This document shows positions 34,049 to 42,436 of a stretch of DNA of 64,000 nt, piece after piece. The position numbers and the translations under genes are program-made. The notes beneath the pieces are model-generated. The model made no database searches and had not been told where the DNA came from. It saw only the letters and a list, made by a program, of their open reading frames with translations. Source of the stretch: Tenacibaculum caenipelagi (GTDB taxonomy: Bacteria > Bacteroidota > Bacteroidia > Flavobacteriales > Flavobacteriaceae); assembly GCF_004363005.1 (NCBI RefSeq), contig NZ_SNYH01000005.1, forward strand, positions 308,610 to 372,609, given 5' to 3'. How positions within the stretch are numbered: position 1 is the first letter of the stretch; the number at the start of each line of letters is the position of its first letter.

Positions 34049-34870
34049 TTATAATAACTGCTCTACAATCTTAATCGCTTCTACTGCTTCTTTTACATCA
34101 TGTACTCTTAAAATCTGAGTCCCATTTAACAAAGCTATTGTATTAGCTACTGTCGTAGCATTCAATGCTTCTTGAGGCGAAGTATCTAATAGCTTATACA
34201 ACATTGACTTTCTTGAAACACCTGTTAATACAGGAACTTCAAGATTCTTAAATAATGATAGGTTTTTAAGCAACTTATAATTTTGATTGATTGTTTTCCC
34301 AAAACCAAAACCAACATCAATAATTACATCATTCACTTTTAATTGTCGTAGTTTAAAAAGTTGTTCAGCAAAAAAGGTGATCACTTCAGTAACTACATTT
34401 TCATACTGCGGATTTTGCTGCATGCTTTGTGGGGTTCCTTGCATATGCATCATAATGTACGGAACTTGTAACTTTGCTACAGTTTCAAACATTTTCTCAT
34501 CCATTTTTCCTCCAGAAATATCATTAATAATTGCTGCTCCTGCATTTATTGATTCTTCTATCACCCTACTTCTAAAAGAATCTACAGAAATAAGAATTTC
34601 AGGAAAACTCTTCAGTAACAAATCAACAACAGGAAGCATCCTTTGCAGCTCCTCTTCTTCCGAAATATGTTTCGCTCCTGGCCTTGAAGAATACGCCCCT
34701 ACATCAATAAAGTCAGCTCCCTCATTCAACATTTTTTCTGTTTGAGCCAGTATATCGTGTTCATTTTTATATTTTCCTCCATCAAAAAAAGAATCTGGGG
34801 TTATATTTAAAATCCCCATAACCTTAGGAGTAGTGAGATCTATTAAGGTTCCTTTACAATTAATCGTCAT
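34049..34870 (-). CDS. folP: Dihydropteroate synthase
   Basis: 273 residues from ATG 34870 (MTINCKGTLIDLTTPKVMGILNITPDSFFDGG); an earlier in-frame start at 34966 would overlap the divergent DUF1599 gene and add unrelated residues. Motifs in order: ILNITPDSF, GADFIDVGAYSSRPGA, SVDSFRSRVIEESI, INDISGG, MHMQGTP, DVGFGFGKT, GVSRKSML and RVHDV. It condenses p-aminobenzoate with dihydropterin pyrophosphate in folate synthesis and is the sulfonamide target. It lies upstream of cdaA on the same strand, separated by 124 bases. Confidence 0.95.
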   Translation of the reverse strand: MTINCKGTLIDLTTPKVMGILNITPDSFFDGGKYKNEHDILAQTEKMLNEGADFIDVGAYSSRPGAKHISEEEELQRMLPVVDLLLKSFPEILISVDSFRSRVIEESINAGAAIINDISGGKMDEKMFETVAKLQVPYIMMHMQGTPQSMQQNPQYENVVTEVITFFAEQLFKLRQLKVNDVIIDVGFGFGKTINQNYKLLKNLSLFKNLEVPVLTGVSRKSMLYKLLDTSPQEALNATTVANTIALLNGTQILRVHDVKEAVEAIKIVEQLL

Positions 34871-34918
34871 TACACTAAATTTCCAAGTAAAAATAAATGA
34901 AAAGCTTGTAATATTTAC

Positions 34919-34926
34919 TATTTTTG
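34919..34926 (+). promoter_or_regulatory. -7 element of the DUF1599 gene
   Basis: TATTTTTG, perfect TAnnTTTG, 24 bases before ATG 34951; no clear -33 element. Confidence 0.55.
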
Positions 34927-34950
34927 GTCGATTACTTTTAAATAAGAAAG

Positions 34951-35496
34951 ATGCAAGACACCTCAAAACAGTACGATGCTGTGGTTGAAGAATGTAAAAG
35001 TTTATTTACTAAAAAAATGAGTGATTATGGTAGTGCTTGGAGGATTTTACGCCTTCCTTCATTAACCGATCAAATATTTATCAAGGCACAACGCATTCGT
35101 CAATTACAAGAAAATACTGAACGAAAAGTTGATGAAGGAGAAAAATCAGAGTTTATAGGTATTATTAACTACTCAGTAATGGCGTTAATTCAAATAGAAT
35201 TAGGGATTGTTGAGCAACCTGATTTAACCACAGAAGAAGCTACCAAACTATACAACAAGCATATAAAAATCACCAAAGAGTTAATGGAAAACAAAAACCA
35301 TGACTATGGTGAAGCATGGAGAGATATGCGAGTTTCATCGTTAACCGATTTAATTCTGCAAAAACTACTTCGTGTAAAACAAATAGAAGACAATCAAGGT
35401 AAAACCTTAGTTTCAGAAGGAATTGAAGCAAATTATCAAGATATGATTAATTATGCTATTTTTGCCATGATTCACCTTTCGGAATCAGATATTTAA
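34951..35496 (+). CDS. DUF1599 domain-containing protein
   Basis: 181 residues made of two similar halves: 'CKSLFTKKMSDYGSAWRILRLPSLTDQIFIKAQRIRQLQE' and 'TKELMENKNHDYGEAWRDMRVSSLTDLILQKLLRVKQIED' (shown in family terms, both containing DYGxAWRxxRxxSLTD). This is the DUF1599 duplication, an all-helical fold reminiscent of nucleotide pyrophosphohydrolases, but no activity has been shown to my knowledge. The pairing with folP (divergent) and the DoxX-like gene downstream is frequent in Bacteroidota. Confidence 0.85.
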   Translation: MQDTSKQYDAVVEECKSLFTKKMSDYGSAWRILRLPSLTDQIFIKAQRIRQLQENTERKVDEGEKSEFIGIINYSVMALIQIELGIVEQPDLTTEEATKLYNKHIKITKELMENKNHDYGEAWRDMRVSSLTDLILQKLLRVKQIEDNQGKTLVSEGIEANYQDMINYAIFAMIHLSESDI

Positions 35497-35514
35497 CCTA
35501 AATAACACCCCTAT

Positions 35515-36486
35515 ATGATTTTAAAAATATTAACTCATATTTCAAGAGTACTCGTAGGACTTCTTTTTATTTACTCTGGATTTGTAAAATTGGTAGATCC
35601 TATAGGATCTCAATATAAATTTCAAGAATACTTTAGTGAAGGTGTTCTAAATTTAGAATTCTTAATCCCATATACATTACCTTTTGCTATTCTTTTAATT
35701 GTTGCAGAATTAGCACTAGGCGTTATGCTTTTAGTTGGATTTAAACCTAAATTCACTGTTTGGAGCTTATTTAGCCTAAACCTCATCTTTTTATTTTTAA
35801 CTTGGTACTCTTATACCTATAATAAAGTTACCGATTGTGGGTGTTTTGGTGACGCTTTAAAACTTACTCCAAAAGAAACTTTTTACAAGAATGTTATTTT
35901 CATGATATTTATTGTAATTCTAATCTTTGGACTAAAACACATCAAACCTCTTATTTCTAATAAAATAGCCTCATTAACATCTTATAGCGCTATATTTTTA
36001 TCACTTATCATAACCTATTACGTATTAAATCATTTACCTATTATTGATTTTAGAGCTTATGCAATAGGAACAGATATTGCTGAAGGAATGAAGTATCAAG
36101 AAGGTAGTGACGAAATCCCTCCTATTCACGACTTTGAAATTAGCACTGATGATGGTGATAAATTAGAAGAAATGTTGGCTAAAGAAAAAGCAATGCTAAT
36201 CATCATGTATAATTTTGAAAAGACAGAAAAAGAAGGTATTGCTGAAGTAGCAAAAGCTGCAAAAAAGGCTAAAGACCAAGGGTATGAAATATATGTATTA
36301 ACAGCTTCATATATCGAGGATTTAGCAGTTACTCAAAAAGAATTTGAACTCCCTTATACTTTTGGCTTCTGTGATGAAACAGCATTAAAAACAGTAATTA
36401 GAGCCAACCCAGGTATTGTTACTGTTAAAAAAGGAATTATCACAGGCAAATGGAATTGGACAGATGCTGACGACATAAAACTATAA
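35515..36486 (+). CDS. BT_3928-like protein: DoxX/MauE membrane domain with thioredoxin-like tail
   Basis: 323 residues. Residues about 1-150 carry four helices of the DoxX/MauE type (ISRVLVGLLFIYSGFVKLVDP; WYSYTYNKVTDCGCFGDALKLT, with the conserved DCGCFGD cysteines). After another helix (about 155-180), residues about 205-323 look like a thioredoxin fold (MLIIMYNFEKTEKEGIAEVAK) without a CxxC. It is called BT_3928 family in Bacteroidota. A redox role in the inner membrane is inferred from MauE similarity. It follows the DUF1599 gene by 18 bases. Confidence 0.8.
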   Translation: MILKILTHISRVLVGLLFIYSGFVKLVDPIGSQYKFQEYFSEGVLNLEFLIPYTLPFAILLIVAELALGVMLLVGFKPKFTVWSLFSLNLIFLFLTWYSYTYNKVTDCGCFGDALKLTPKETFYKNVIFMIFIVILIFGLKHIKPLISNKIASLTSYSAIFLSLIITYYVLNHLPIIDFRAYAIGTDIAEGMKYQEGSDEIPPIHDFEISTDDGDKLEEMLAKEKAMLIIMYNFEKTEKEGIAEVAKAAKKAKDQGYEIYVLTASYIEDLAVTQKEFELPYTFGFCDETALKTVIRANPGIVTVKKGIITGKWNWTDADDIKL

Positions 36487-36538
36487 TCAGCAAGCTAAAA
36501 ATCAGTAACTTTACTATACAATCAAAAATTTAAAAGCC

Positions 36539-37087
36539 ATGAAATTTGTAAAGTACTTTTTATTACTGATAATTGTTTTAGTTGGATTAGCATTAATTTA
36601 TGTAGCTAGCTTTTCTGGTAGTTATGATATTAGCAGAAGCAAAGTCATAGAAGCTCCAATAAATCATGTATTCAATACTGTTAATGATATAAAAACATGG
36701 GAAAAATGGGGTCCTTGGCATGATGAAGATAGTACTATTGTAGTTACATACGGAGAAAAAACAGTAGGTGTTGGCGCTTCGGATAGCTGGACAAGTAAAG
36801 ACGGCCCAGGAAAAATGGAAACCATAGCTGTAGTTCCCAACAAATCTATTAATCAAAAAATATCTTTTGCCGACAATGATCCTGGAGATATTTATTGGTA
36901 TTTTGAAGAAGTTTCTAATGGAACAAAGGTAACATGGGGAATGAAAGCTAAAAAATCTCCTTTTATCTTTAAATTTTTCGCAGCTATGTCAGGAAGTTGG
37001 GATAACATGTTAGGACCTATGGAAGAAAAAGGACTTAACAACCTTGAAAAGGTAATATTAGAAACAATTCCTTCGCAACAGGAATAA
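36539..37087 (+). CDS. SRPBCC (START-like/polyketide cyclase) family protein
   Basis: 182 residues. An N-terminal hydrophobic segment (FLLLIIVLVGLALIYVASF) anchors or exports a SRPBCC domain: SRSKVIEAPINHVFNTVNDIKTWEKWGPWHDED, SWTSKDGPGKME, and GTKVTWGMKAKKSPFIFKFFAAM. These domains form a hydrophobic ligand cavity; the ligand is unknown. It probably belongs to the same unit as the preceding genes (gap about 50 bases) and is closed by a 13-bp terminator. Confidence 0.85.
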   Translation: MKFVKYFLLLIIVLVGLALIYVASFSGSYDISRSKVIEAPINHVFNTVNDIKTWEKWGPWHDEDSTIVVTYGEKTVGVGASDSWTSKDGPGKMETIAVVPNKSINQKISFADNDPGDIYWYFEEVSNGTKVTWGMKAKKSPFIFKFFAAMSGSWDNMLGPMEEKGLNNLEKVILETIPSQQE

Positions 37088-37110
37088 GCTTTAACTATGA
37101 ATATAAAACT

Positions 37111-37137
37111 AAAACCTCACAAAATTTGTGAGGTTTT
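37111..37137 (+). terminator. Terminator after the SRPBCC gene
   Basis: AAAACCTCACAAA-A-TTTGTGAGGTTTT, 13-bp arms, then CTTATTTT. Confidence 0.8.
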
Positions 37138-37226
37138 CTTATTTTCGCAATAGCATAATGCTTTTTTATAATAATTCTTACAAATTATCTTTAAGAATAA
37201 TAAGCTATTAATCTAAAATAACTTTA

Positions 37227-37619
37227 GTGAAGCAATTTTTATTAGTTTTTATTGGTGGTGGCATTGGAAGTGTTCTTCGATTTTTAATTGGAAAACTTTT
37301 AAACAGTTCGCAAGCAGGAATTCCTTACGGAACCTTTACTGCAAATATTCTAGGCAGCTTACTTATCGGAATTATTTTAGGATTTGCAGCTAAAAATGAA
37401 GCTTTAACACAAAACCATACTTTATTATTAGCTACAGGCTTTTGTGGTGGATTTACCACTTTTTCAACCTTTGCTTACGAAAATCATATTTTTTTAAAAT
37501 CAGGAGATTTCACCTCTTTTGCCATATATACTATCGCTAGCTTCATATTAGGTTTTTTAGCCGTATTTGCAGGAATCTATCTGGCGAATTACTTTGTGGC
37601 TAATCCCAGAGGCATTTAA
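37227..37619 (+). CDS. crcB: Fluoride channel CrcB/FluC
   Basis: 130 residues from GTG 37227. Four helices with family motifs GGGIGSVLRFLIG, GTFTANILGSLLIG, GFCGGFTTFSTFAYE, the last holding the phenylalanine/threonine fluoride track and central sodium site. It works as a dual-topology homodimer expelling fluoride. Length standard. No fluoride riboswitch (GGxGATGGxxxxCCGCC-like pattern) is visible in the 90 bases upstream. It stands alone between two terminated units, about 50 bases before the crotonase. Confidence 0.95.
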   Translation: MKQFLLVFIGGGIGSVLRFLIGKLLNSSQAGIPYGTFTANILGSLLIGIILGFAAKNEALTQNHTLLLATGFCGGFTTFSTFAYENHIFLKSGDFTSFAIYTIASFILGFLAVFAGIYLANYFVANPRGI

Positions 37620-37667
37620 TTCGAAACCATTTTGATTTTACACAACTCTTAAAATAATACATAGTAA

Positions 37668-38372
37668 ATGGATAACCTTACACAATACACATCGGCTAAC
37701 AACCATGTAATCATTACAATTACCAACGGAAAAGCCAATGCTATTTCTCATGAAGTAATCGACGCTTTAAACTCCTCATTAGATCAAGCAGAAAAAGAAG
37801 GAAAACCAGTCATTTTAACTGGGCAATCTGGAATATTCTCTGCAGGTTACGACTTAAAAAGCATGACTCAGTCTCCTGAATCAGCTTTAGAATTAGTTAC
37901 TAAAGGTTCTAAGTTATCACATAGAATGCTTTCATTTCCTTTTCCTATAATCGCTGCTTGTTCAGGACACGCAGTTGCCAAAGGAGCATTTTTATTACTT
38001 TCTACAGATTACAGACTAGGCGTTGAAGGTGATTTTAAAATTGGATTAAACGAGGTAATGATTGGTATGACCATGCACAATGCCGGTATAGAAATTGCTA
38101 AAGCTCGTTTAACACCTATATACTTTGAAAGAAGTGTAAACTGTTCAGAAATATACAACCCTAAAGATGCTATTACTGCTGGATTTTTAGACAAAGTTGT
38201 ACCTCAAGAACATTTGTTGCCTACCGCTATTAAAATCGCTGAAATGTTTTCAAAATTGAACAAAAAGGCACATACTGAGACAAAACTAAAGGTTAGAGAA
38301 CCATATTTAACTTCATTACAAGAAGCTATTGAACAAGATTGCAAAGAAGGATTAACACCTCCTTCAAAATAA
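37668..38372 (+). CDS. Enoyl-CoA hydratase/isomerase family protein
   Basis: 234 residues. Crotonase-fold motifs: SGIFSAGYDLKSMTQ and CSGHAVAKGAFLLLSTDYRLG (oxyanion hole), FKIGLNEVMIGMTMH. The catalytic glutamates of true enoyl-CoA hydratases are not obvious, so this could be an isomerase, hydrolase or other crotonase-type enzyme acting on acyl-CoAs. No fatty-acid genes adjoin it. It ends at a perfect palindromic terminator. Confidence 0.85.
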   Translation: MDNLTQYTSANNHVIITITNGKANAISHEVIDALNSSLDQAEKEGKPVILTGQSGIFSAGYDLKSMTQSPESALELVTKGSKLSHRMLSFPFPIIAACSGHAVAKGAFLLLSTDYRLGVEGDFKIGLNEVMIGMTMHNAGIEIAKARLTPIYFERSVNCSEIYNPKDAITAGFLDKVVPQEHLLPTAIKIAEMFSKLNKKAHTETKLKVREPYLTSLQEAIEQDCKEGLTPPSK

Positions 38373-38400
38373 AAAAATCCTGCTGCAGCAGGATTTTTTT
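38371..38400. terminator. Palindromic bidirectional terminator
   Basis: A 30-base perfect palindrome (AAAAAAATCCTGC...GCAGGATTTTTTT) between the convergent crotonase and DUF1684 genes. Confidence 0.92.
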
Positions 38401-38402
38401 TA

Positions 38403-39014
38403 TTACTTAGGTCCTTTATAAGCCATTACTCCTGCTTTAATTTCTGTATCTAAATAATTACCTCTTGGTGTTATTGGACACGAATAACGATTACTATATG
38501 CACAATAAGGATTATATGCCTTATTAAAATCAATCATTAATGTGCCATCTGAGGCAATATCACCAGTTAAAACATCTATAAATCGACCTCCTTTATACGA
38601 AGTTTTTCCGTTGGTATTATCTAAAAAGGGGAGAAACAAGTAATCTTGATACTCTGGCTTAGGGTTTTCATTTTGGTAAATTGCCAACTCATACTCTTTC
38701 TCATCAATAGTAAATAACACTACTCCATATTTTTGATACACCACTACCCTATCTGTTGTTGTAGGAAAATTAAAAGTTGGAGCATCTGGTGTTCTTATTA
38801 ACTTCGCCTTAACCTTATACTTGCTATCAATTGGAAAAAAGTCTAGTCCTTTAAAGTTCTTCAATCCTTTTTTTGTTAAAGGTGATTTAGACGCATCTTT
38901 AAACTCGGCATTCATTTCCCTTTGAAATTCAGATTTTCCTTGAGCACTTCTTTTGTCTTGATTCTTACATGATAAGAACAAGGCTACCAAAACAAGCAAT
39001 ATTATTTTTTGCAT
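38403..39014 (-). CDS. DUF1684 lipoprotein
   Basis: 203 residues. Lipobox LVALFLSCKN (Cys about residue 16). The DUF1684 domain shows SPLTKKGLKNFKGLDFFPID, YELAIYQNENP, YLFLPFLDNTNGKTSYKGGRFID and the highly conserved C-terminal DFNKAYNPYCAYSNRYSCP with NYLDTEIKAGVMAYK. The family is widespread in Bacteroidota and Actinobacteria without known activity; the cysteine pair suggests a disulfide. It is a single-gene unit. Confidence 0.87.
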   Translation of the reverse strand: MQKIILLVLVALFLSCKNQDKRSAQGKSEFQREMNAEFKDASKSPLTKKGLKNFKGLDFFPIDSKYKVKAKLIRTPDAPTFNFPTTTDRVVVYQKYGVVLFTIDEKEYELAIYQNENPKPEYQDYLFLPFLDNTNGKTSYKGGRFIDVLTGDIASDGTLMIDFNKAYNPYCAYSNRYSCPITPRGNYLDTEIKAGVMAYKGPK

Positions 39015-39374
39015 ATTTCATTTCTTTTTATTGCATACAAAAATACTGTATTCTCAGCAAAACACTGATATTACTTAAGAAATCATTAAACGAATCAGCT
39101 AAAACTGTTAATATTTTGCTAATAAATTTTAAATCTCGGCAAAAAATCCTTATATTTAAATTTATAGATTAAATCTATAATTGATGTGTAGAAGGTTTTA
39201 AACCTTATAAAAAAAACTTATACATAAATAAAACAAATTGATAAAATTAACTATAAGCAACTTAAAGTTTCCCTTATATTTGCCCCCCATTTATTTTAGG
39301 GAAAATCTTCTACGTAAAGTCAATTACCAGACCAACCTAAAAGATAATTTTAATTTAAAATTGGTAAATAGTAT
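39015..39374. other. Intergenic region with small palindromes and a promoter
   Basis: No gene seen. Contains TTATAGATT-A-AATCTATAA (39162-39180), AAGGTTT-T-AAACCTT (39192-39206) and a perfect -7 element TATATTTG at 39275-39282. This gives the 76-residue gene at 39375 a leader of about 85 bases that contains a C-run (CCCCCC, 39283-39288). Confidence 0.5.
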
Positions 39375-39605
39375 ATGAATTCAGAATTAATAAATAAAGC
39401 AGAAGAATTTGAAAACAGAAAATTCAAATTTGTTACTACTAGCGATAGAATACTAGCCTCTAGAGAAGCAAAAGCTTTAATTTTAGAGATTAATGAGGTC
39501 TATAAAGAAACCAAAGACAGTGCTTTAATGGATGTTATGAAACGGTTAACCGCTGTAAAACAGCGTATCGAAAAACGTTTAAAAGGAAAACCTTTAACAG
39601 CCTAA
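39375..39605 (+). CDS. Conserved 76-residue helical protein
   Basis: Starts at ATG 39375 and is largely helical and charged (MNSELINKAEEFENRKF, SREAKALILEINEVYKET, MDVMKRLTAVKQRIEKRLKG). No cysteines, no signal peptide, basic C-terminus. I recall similar small proteins in other flavobacteria but cannot assign a function. Strong -7 element about 90 bases upstream; terminator at 39706. It is probably a cytoplasmic nucleic-acid or protein-binding helper, which is only a guess. Confidence 0.7.
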   Translation: MNSELINKAEEFENRKFKFVTTSDRILASREAKALILEINEVYKETKDSALMDVMKRLTAVKQRIEKRLKGKPLTA

Positions 39606-39705
39606 GCAATAAACCTTATGTTTATTTCGTTATTAAACAATATGAATAATGGATAGTGGTTTCATTAACTTTACTATCGCTCTCATTATAATATTTATTC
39701 TTGAT

Positions 39706-39736
39706 AAAGTTCTAAGTAATTTGCTTAGAACTTTTT
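39706..39736 (+). terminator. Terminator before tRNA-Pro
   Basis: AAAGTTCTAAG, 7-base loop, CTTAGAACTTT then TT; about 100 bases after the 76-residue gene and just before the tRNA promoter. Confidence 0.75.
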
Positions 39737-39754
39737 CTTTTTTAAATATATTTG
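39720..39754 (+). promoter_or_regulatory. tRNA-Pro promoter
   Basis: TTTG at 39720-39723, 23-base spacer, TATATTTG at 39747-39754, seven bases before the tRNA. The -33 element lies in the loop of the upstream terminator. Confidence 0.65.
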
Positions 39755-39761
39755 CATTCAT

Positions 39762-39836
39762 CGGGATGTAGCTTAGTCCGGTTAAAGTGCTGGTCTGGGG
39801 GACCAGAGATCGGTGGTTCGAATCCACTCATCCCGA
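39762..39836 (+). tRNA. tRNA-Pro (anticodon GGG)
   Basis: Cloverleaf with acceptor CGGGATG/CATCCCG, anticodon stem CTGGT/ACCAG with loop CTGGGGG (anticodon GGG), T-loop GGTTCGAATCC, discriminator A. CCA is not encoded. Confidence 0.95.
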
Positions 39837-39946
39837 CTTCTTTATTTTTGTAAAAAAAACTTAGTTCTTTTTTTACAAAAAACAAACTAAAAATCAACCA
39901 CTTAAAAAACAAACTAAAAAAGTTCTTCAAAAAAATAAAAAAAGTT

Positions 39947-39977
39947 TTTGGCAGTATTAAAAAACATTATATATTTG
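39947..39977 (+). promoter_or_regulatory. tRNA-Thr promoter
   Basis: TTTG (39947-39950), 19-base spacer, TATATTTG (39970-39977): the full consensus, 19 bases before the tRNA. Confidence 0.8.
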
Positions 39978-39996
39978 CCACGCTTTTAAGGAAAAC

Positions 39997-40070
39997 GCCG
40001 ATGTAGCTCAGCTGGCTAGAGCAGCTGATTTGTAATCAGCAGGTCGTGGGTTCGAGTCCCTCCATCGGCT
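39997..40070 (+). tRNA. tRNA-Thr (anticodon TGT)
   Basis: Acceptor GCCGATG/CATCGGC, D-arm GCTCAGCTGGCTAGAGC, anticodon stem GCTGA/TCAGC with loop TTTGTAA (TGT), T-arm GTGGGTTCGAGTCCCTC (near-complementary), discriminator T. Confidence 0.95.
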
Positions 40071-40078
40071 CTTAAGTC

Positions 40079-40109
40079 AAAAGCGCTAACAAAAGTTAGC
40101 GCTTTTTTT
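40079..40109 (+). terminator. Terminator of the tRNA-Thr transcript
   Basis: AAAAGCGCTAAC-AAAA-GTTAGCGCTTTT followed by TTT, nine bases after the tRNA. Confidence 0.92.
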
Positions 40110-40124
40110 ATGCGCTTATTTTGC

Positions 40125-40132
40125 TAAATTTG
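40125..40132 (+). promoter_or_regulatory. -7 element of udk
   Basis: TAAATTTG, 24 bases before ATG 40157. It lies inside the longest possible udk frame (from 40121) and so argues for the downstream start. Confidence 0.6.
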
Positions 40133-40156
40133 TCACACATTATTTTACAAAACTTG

Positions 40157-40771
40157 ATGAAAAATATATTTGTTATTGGTATTGCTGGAGGTACAGGAAG
40201 CGGAAAAACCACAGTAGTAAACCAGATAATTAACGAACTTCCTGCAGACGAAGTATGCGTTATATCTCAAGACTCTTACTACAAACAAACAGATAATCTC
40301 ACCTACGAAGAACGTACAAAAATAAACTTTGACCACCCAAGAGCAATTGATTTTGATTTAATGGTTCATCATCTAACCGATTTAAAAAACGGAAACATTA
40401 TTGAACAACCTGTGTATTCGTTTGTAGCTCATAATAGAACCAAAGACACCATAAAAACACACCCTAGAAAAGTTATTATTATAGAAGGAATTTTGATATT
40501 TAATAGTGAAGAACTTCGTAACTTGTGTGATATTAAAGTTTTTGTACACGCCGATGCCGACGAACGATTAATAAGACGTGTACGAAGAGACATTAAAGAG
40601 CGAGGTAGAGATGTTAACGAGGTTTTAAGCAGATACCAAACTACTTTAAAGCCCATGCATCAACAATTTATCGAACCTACCAAAAACTATGCTGACATTA
40701 TTATTCCTAACGATAGATATAATACTGTTGCCATTGATATTGTAAGGACTGTAATTAACGATCGTTTATAA
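40157..40771 (+). CDS. udk: Uridine/cytidine kinase
   Basis: 204 residues from ATG 40157; an earlier in-frame ATG (40121) precedes the promoter element. P-loop GIAGGTGSGKTTVV at about residue 7-20, then ISQDSYYKQ, NFDHPRAIDFDLM, EGILIF and the lid RRVRRDIKERGRD. It phosphorylates uridine and cytidine in pyrimidine salvage. It heads a probable operon with the DivIC-like gene two bases downstream. Confidence 0.95.
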   Translation: MKNIFVIGIAGGTGSGKTTVVNQIINELPADEVCVISQDSYYKQTDNLTYEERTKINFDHPRAIDFDLMVHHLTDLKNGNIIEQPVYSFVAHNRTKDTIKTHPRKVIIIEGILIFNSEELRNLCDIKVFVHADADERLIRRVRRDIKERGRDVNEVLSRYQTTLKPMHQQFIEPTKNYADIIIPNDRYNTVAIDIVRTVINDRL

Positions 40772-40772
40772 A

Positions 40773-41090
40773 ATGAATTTTAAATCAATAAAAAACAAAC
40801 CATCCTTTAAAATTGCCACTAACATTTATGTTGTTATACTAACCGTTTTTGTGGTTTGGATGCTTTTTTTTGATGAAAATTCTTACCTTACTCACAGAGA
40901 GTTCAATAAAGAAATCAACGAGTTAAAAAGCTGGATAGAATATCATGAAAAGAGAATCAAAAAAGATAAAAAAACTATACAGTTACTCCAAGACTCTCTT
41001 CAACTAGAACGTTATGCAAGAGAAAAATACTTAATGAAGAAAGGTGATGAAGATATTTATATTATTGAATTTGATACCATAAAAAAGTAA
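40773..41090 (+). CDS. Septum formation initiator (FtsB/DivIC-like)
   Basis: 105 residues: short basic N-terminus, one membrane helix (IYVVILTVFVVWMLFF, about 18-34), then a coiled coil (FNKEINELKSWIEYHEKRIKKDKKTIQLLQD) and the conserved tail LERYAREKYLMKKGDEDIYIIEF. FtsB/DivIC proteins join FtsL and FtsQ in the divisome. It follows udk immediately and overlaps mutA (TAATG), an arrangement common in flavobacteria. Confidence 0.9.
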   Translation: MNFKSIKNKPSFKIATNIYVVILTVFVVWMLFFDENSYLTHREFNKEINELKSWIEYHEKRIKKDKKTIQLLQDSLQLERYAREKYLMKKGDEDIYIIEFDTIKK

Positions 41091-42436
41091 TGAGCGATTA
41101 TTTATTTAACGAATTCCAAGGTGTTAGTTCAGCTGAATGGAAACAAAAGATACAAGTAGACCTTAAAGGTTCCGATTATAACGAAACGTTATTATGGAAA
41201 ACCACGGAAAGCATTACCGTAAGACCTTTTTACACCAAGGAAGATAGAACTAACATAAAAGTTAACACTCCAAAAGAAGGTTTTGCTATTTGTCAATCAA
41301 TTTTTATTGATGATGAAAAAAAAGCCAATACGTTTGCTATTGACTCACTTCAAAGAGGTGCTTCATCAATCCAATTTTTAGCAAAAAAAGAGTTCGATTA
41401 CAAAGCTTTATTAAAAGGAATTGACACAAAAAATACCACAATCTATTTTTCGTTAGATTTTCTATCTTCAGAATTTGTTAAAAGCGTATCTAGCTTTATA
41501 AACTCTGACAAATATTACTTTAATACAGATGTTATAGGTCACTTAGCAAGTTCAGGAAACTGGTATTCAAACCTTAAAAACGACCACACTCAATTAGAAG
41601 AAATAGTCAATAACTCTAAAAATGCTATTTCTGTTAATGCTTTAATTTATCAAAATGCTGGGGCAACAATTACACAACAATTAGCGTATGCTTTAGCACA
41701 TGTAAATGAGTACTTGAATCACTTCGGAAGTTCAATCGCCAACAATATTCACTTTAATTTTTCTGTAGGAAGTAATTACTTTTTTGAAATTGCCAAACTA
41801 AGAGCCTTTAGAATTTTATGGAGTTCTTTATTGAAAGAATACAATACTGAAGCAACCGCTCATATTTTTGCAGAACCTAGTAGACGAAACAAAACCATAT
41901 ACGACTATAATGTAAACATGCTTCGTACAACTTCTGAGTGCATGAGTGCTATTTTAGGAGGTGTAAACACGGTAGCTAATAATTCATATGATAAAATATT
42001 TCATCAACCGAATGAGTTCGGAGAACGCATTTCAAGAAATCAATTATTAATTTTACAACAAGAAAGCGAACTTGCTGAGGCGCAAAATATTGCAGATGGA
42101 GCCTACTATATTGAAACCATCACACAGCAACTTGCGCAAAAAGCGCTAGAAATTTTTAAACAAATAGAACAAGGTGGAGGTTTCTTAAAACAGCTTAAAG
42201 AAGGTGTTATTCAACGAAAAATAAAAGAATCTGCTGATAAAGAGCAAGAATTATTCAACTCAGGGAAATTAGTCCTACTAGGCACTAATAAAATTAAGAA
42301 TGAGAATGATAAGATGAAAAACGATTTAGAAGTTTCTCCTTTCTTAGAAGTACGTAAAGAAAAAACCTTGATTCAGCCAATTATTCAAAAACGATTAGCC
42401 GAAAAGTTAGAACAAGAACGTTTACAAGATGAGTAG
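41090..42436 (+). CDS. mutA: Methylmalonyl-CoA mutase, small subunit
   Basis: 448 residues. TIM-barrel part of the MM-CoA mutase family ([23 protein letters not shown], in part; [31 protein letters not shown]). It lacks the C-terminal cobalamin domain and is shorter than actinobacterial MutA (about 620). It is the non-catalytic partner that stabilises MutB. Start codon overlaps the DivIC-like stop; the 3' end overlaps mutB by 8 bases, so expression is coupled. Confidence 0.92.
   Translation: MSDYLFNEFQGVSSAEWKQKIQVDLKGSDYNETLLWKTTESITVRPFYTKEDRTNIKVNTPKEGFAICQSIFIDDEKKANTFAIDSLQRGASSIQFLAKKEFDYKALLKGIDTKNTTIYFSLDFLSSEFVKSVSSFINSDKYYFNTDVIGHLASSGNWYSNLKNDHTQLEEIVNNSKNAISVNALIYQNAGATITQQLAYALAHVNEYLNHFGSSIANNIHFNFSVGSNYFFEIAKLRAFRILWSSLLKEYNTEATAHIFAEPSRRNKTIYDYNVNMLRTTSECMSAILGGVNTVANNSYDKIFHQPNEFGERISRNQLLILQQESELAEAQNIADGAYYIETITQQLAQKALEIFKQIEQGGGFLKQLKEGVIQRKIKESADKEQELFNSGKLVLLGTNKIKNENDKMKNDLEVSPFLEVRKEKTLIQPIIQKRLAEKLEQERLQDE

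Noticed and set aside
34871..34966. Extended N-terminus of folP
   Set aside because: It overlaps the divergent DUF1599 gene and adds 32 residues absent from the family; ATG 34870 gives the usual start.
37138..37226. Fluoride riboswitch before crcB
   Set aside because: No conserved crcB-motif core is visible and the terminator of the upstream gene occupies part of the space.
39762..40070. tRNA genes as attachment site of an integrated element
   Set aside because: No integrase, direct-repeat copy of a tRNA end, or foreign gene content flanks the tRNAs.
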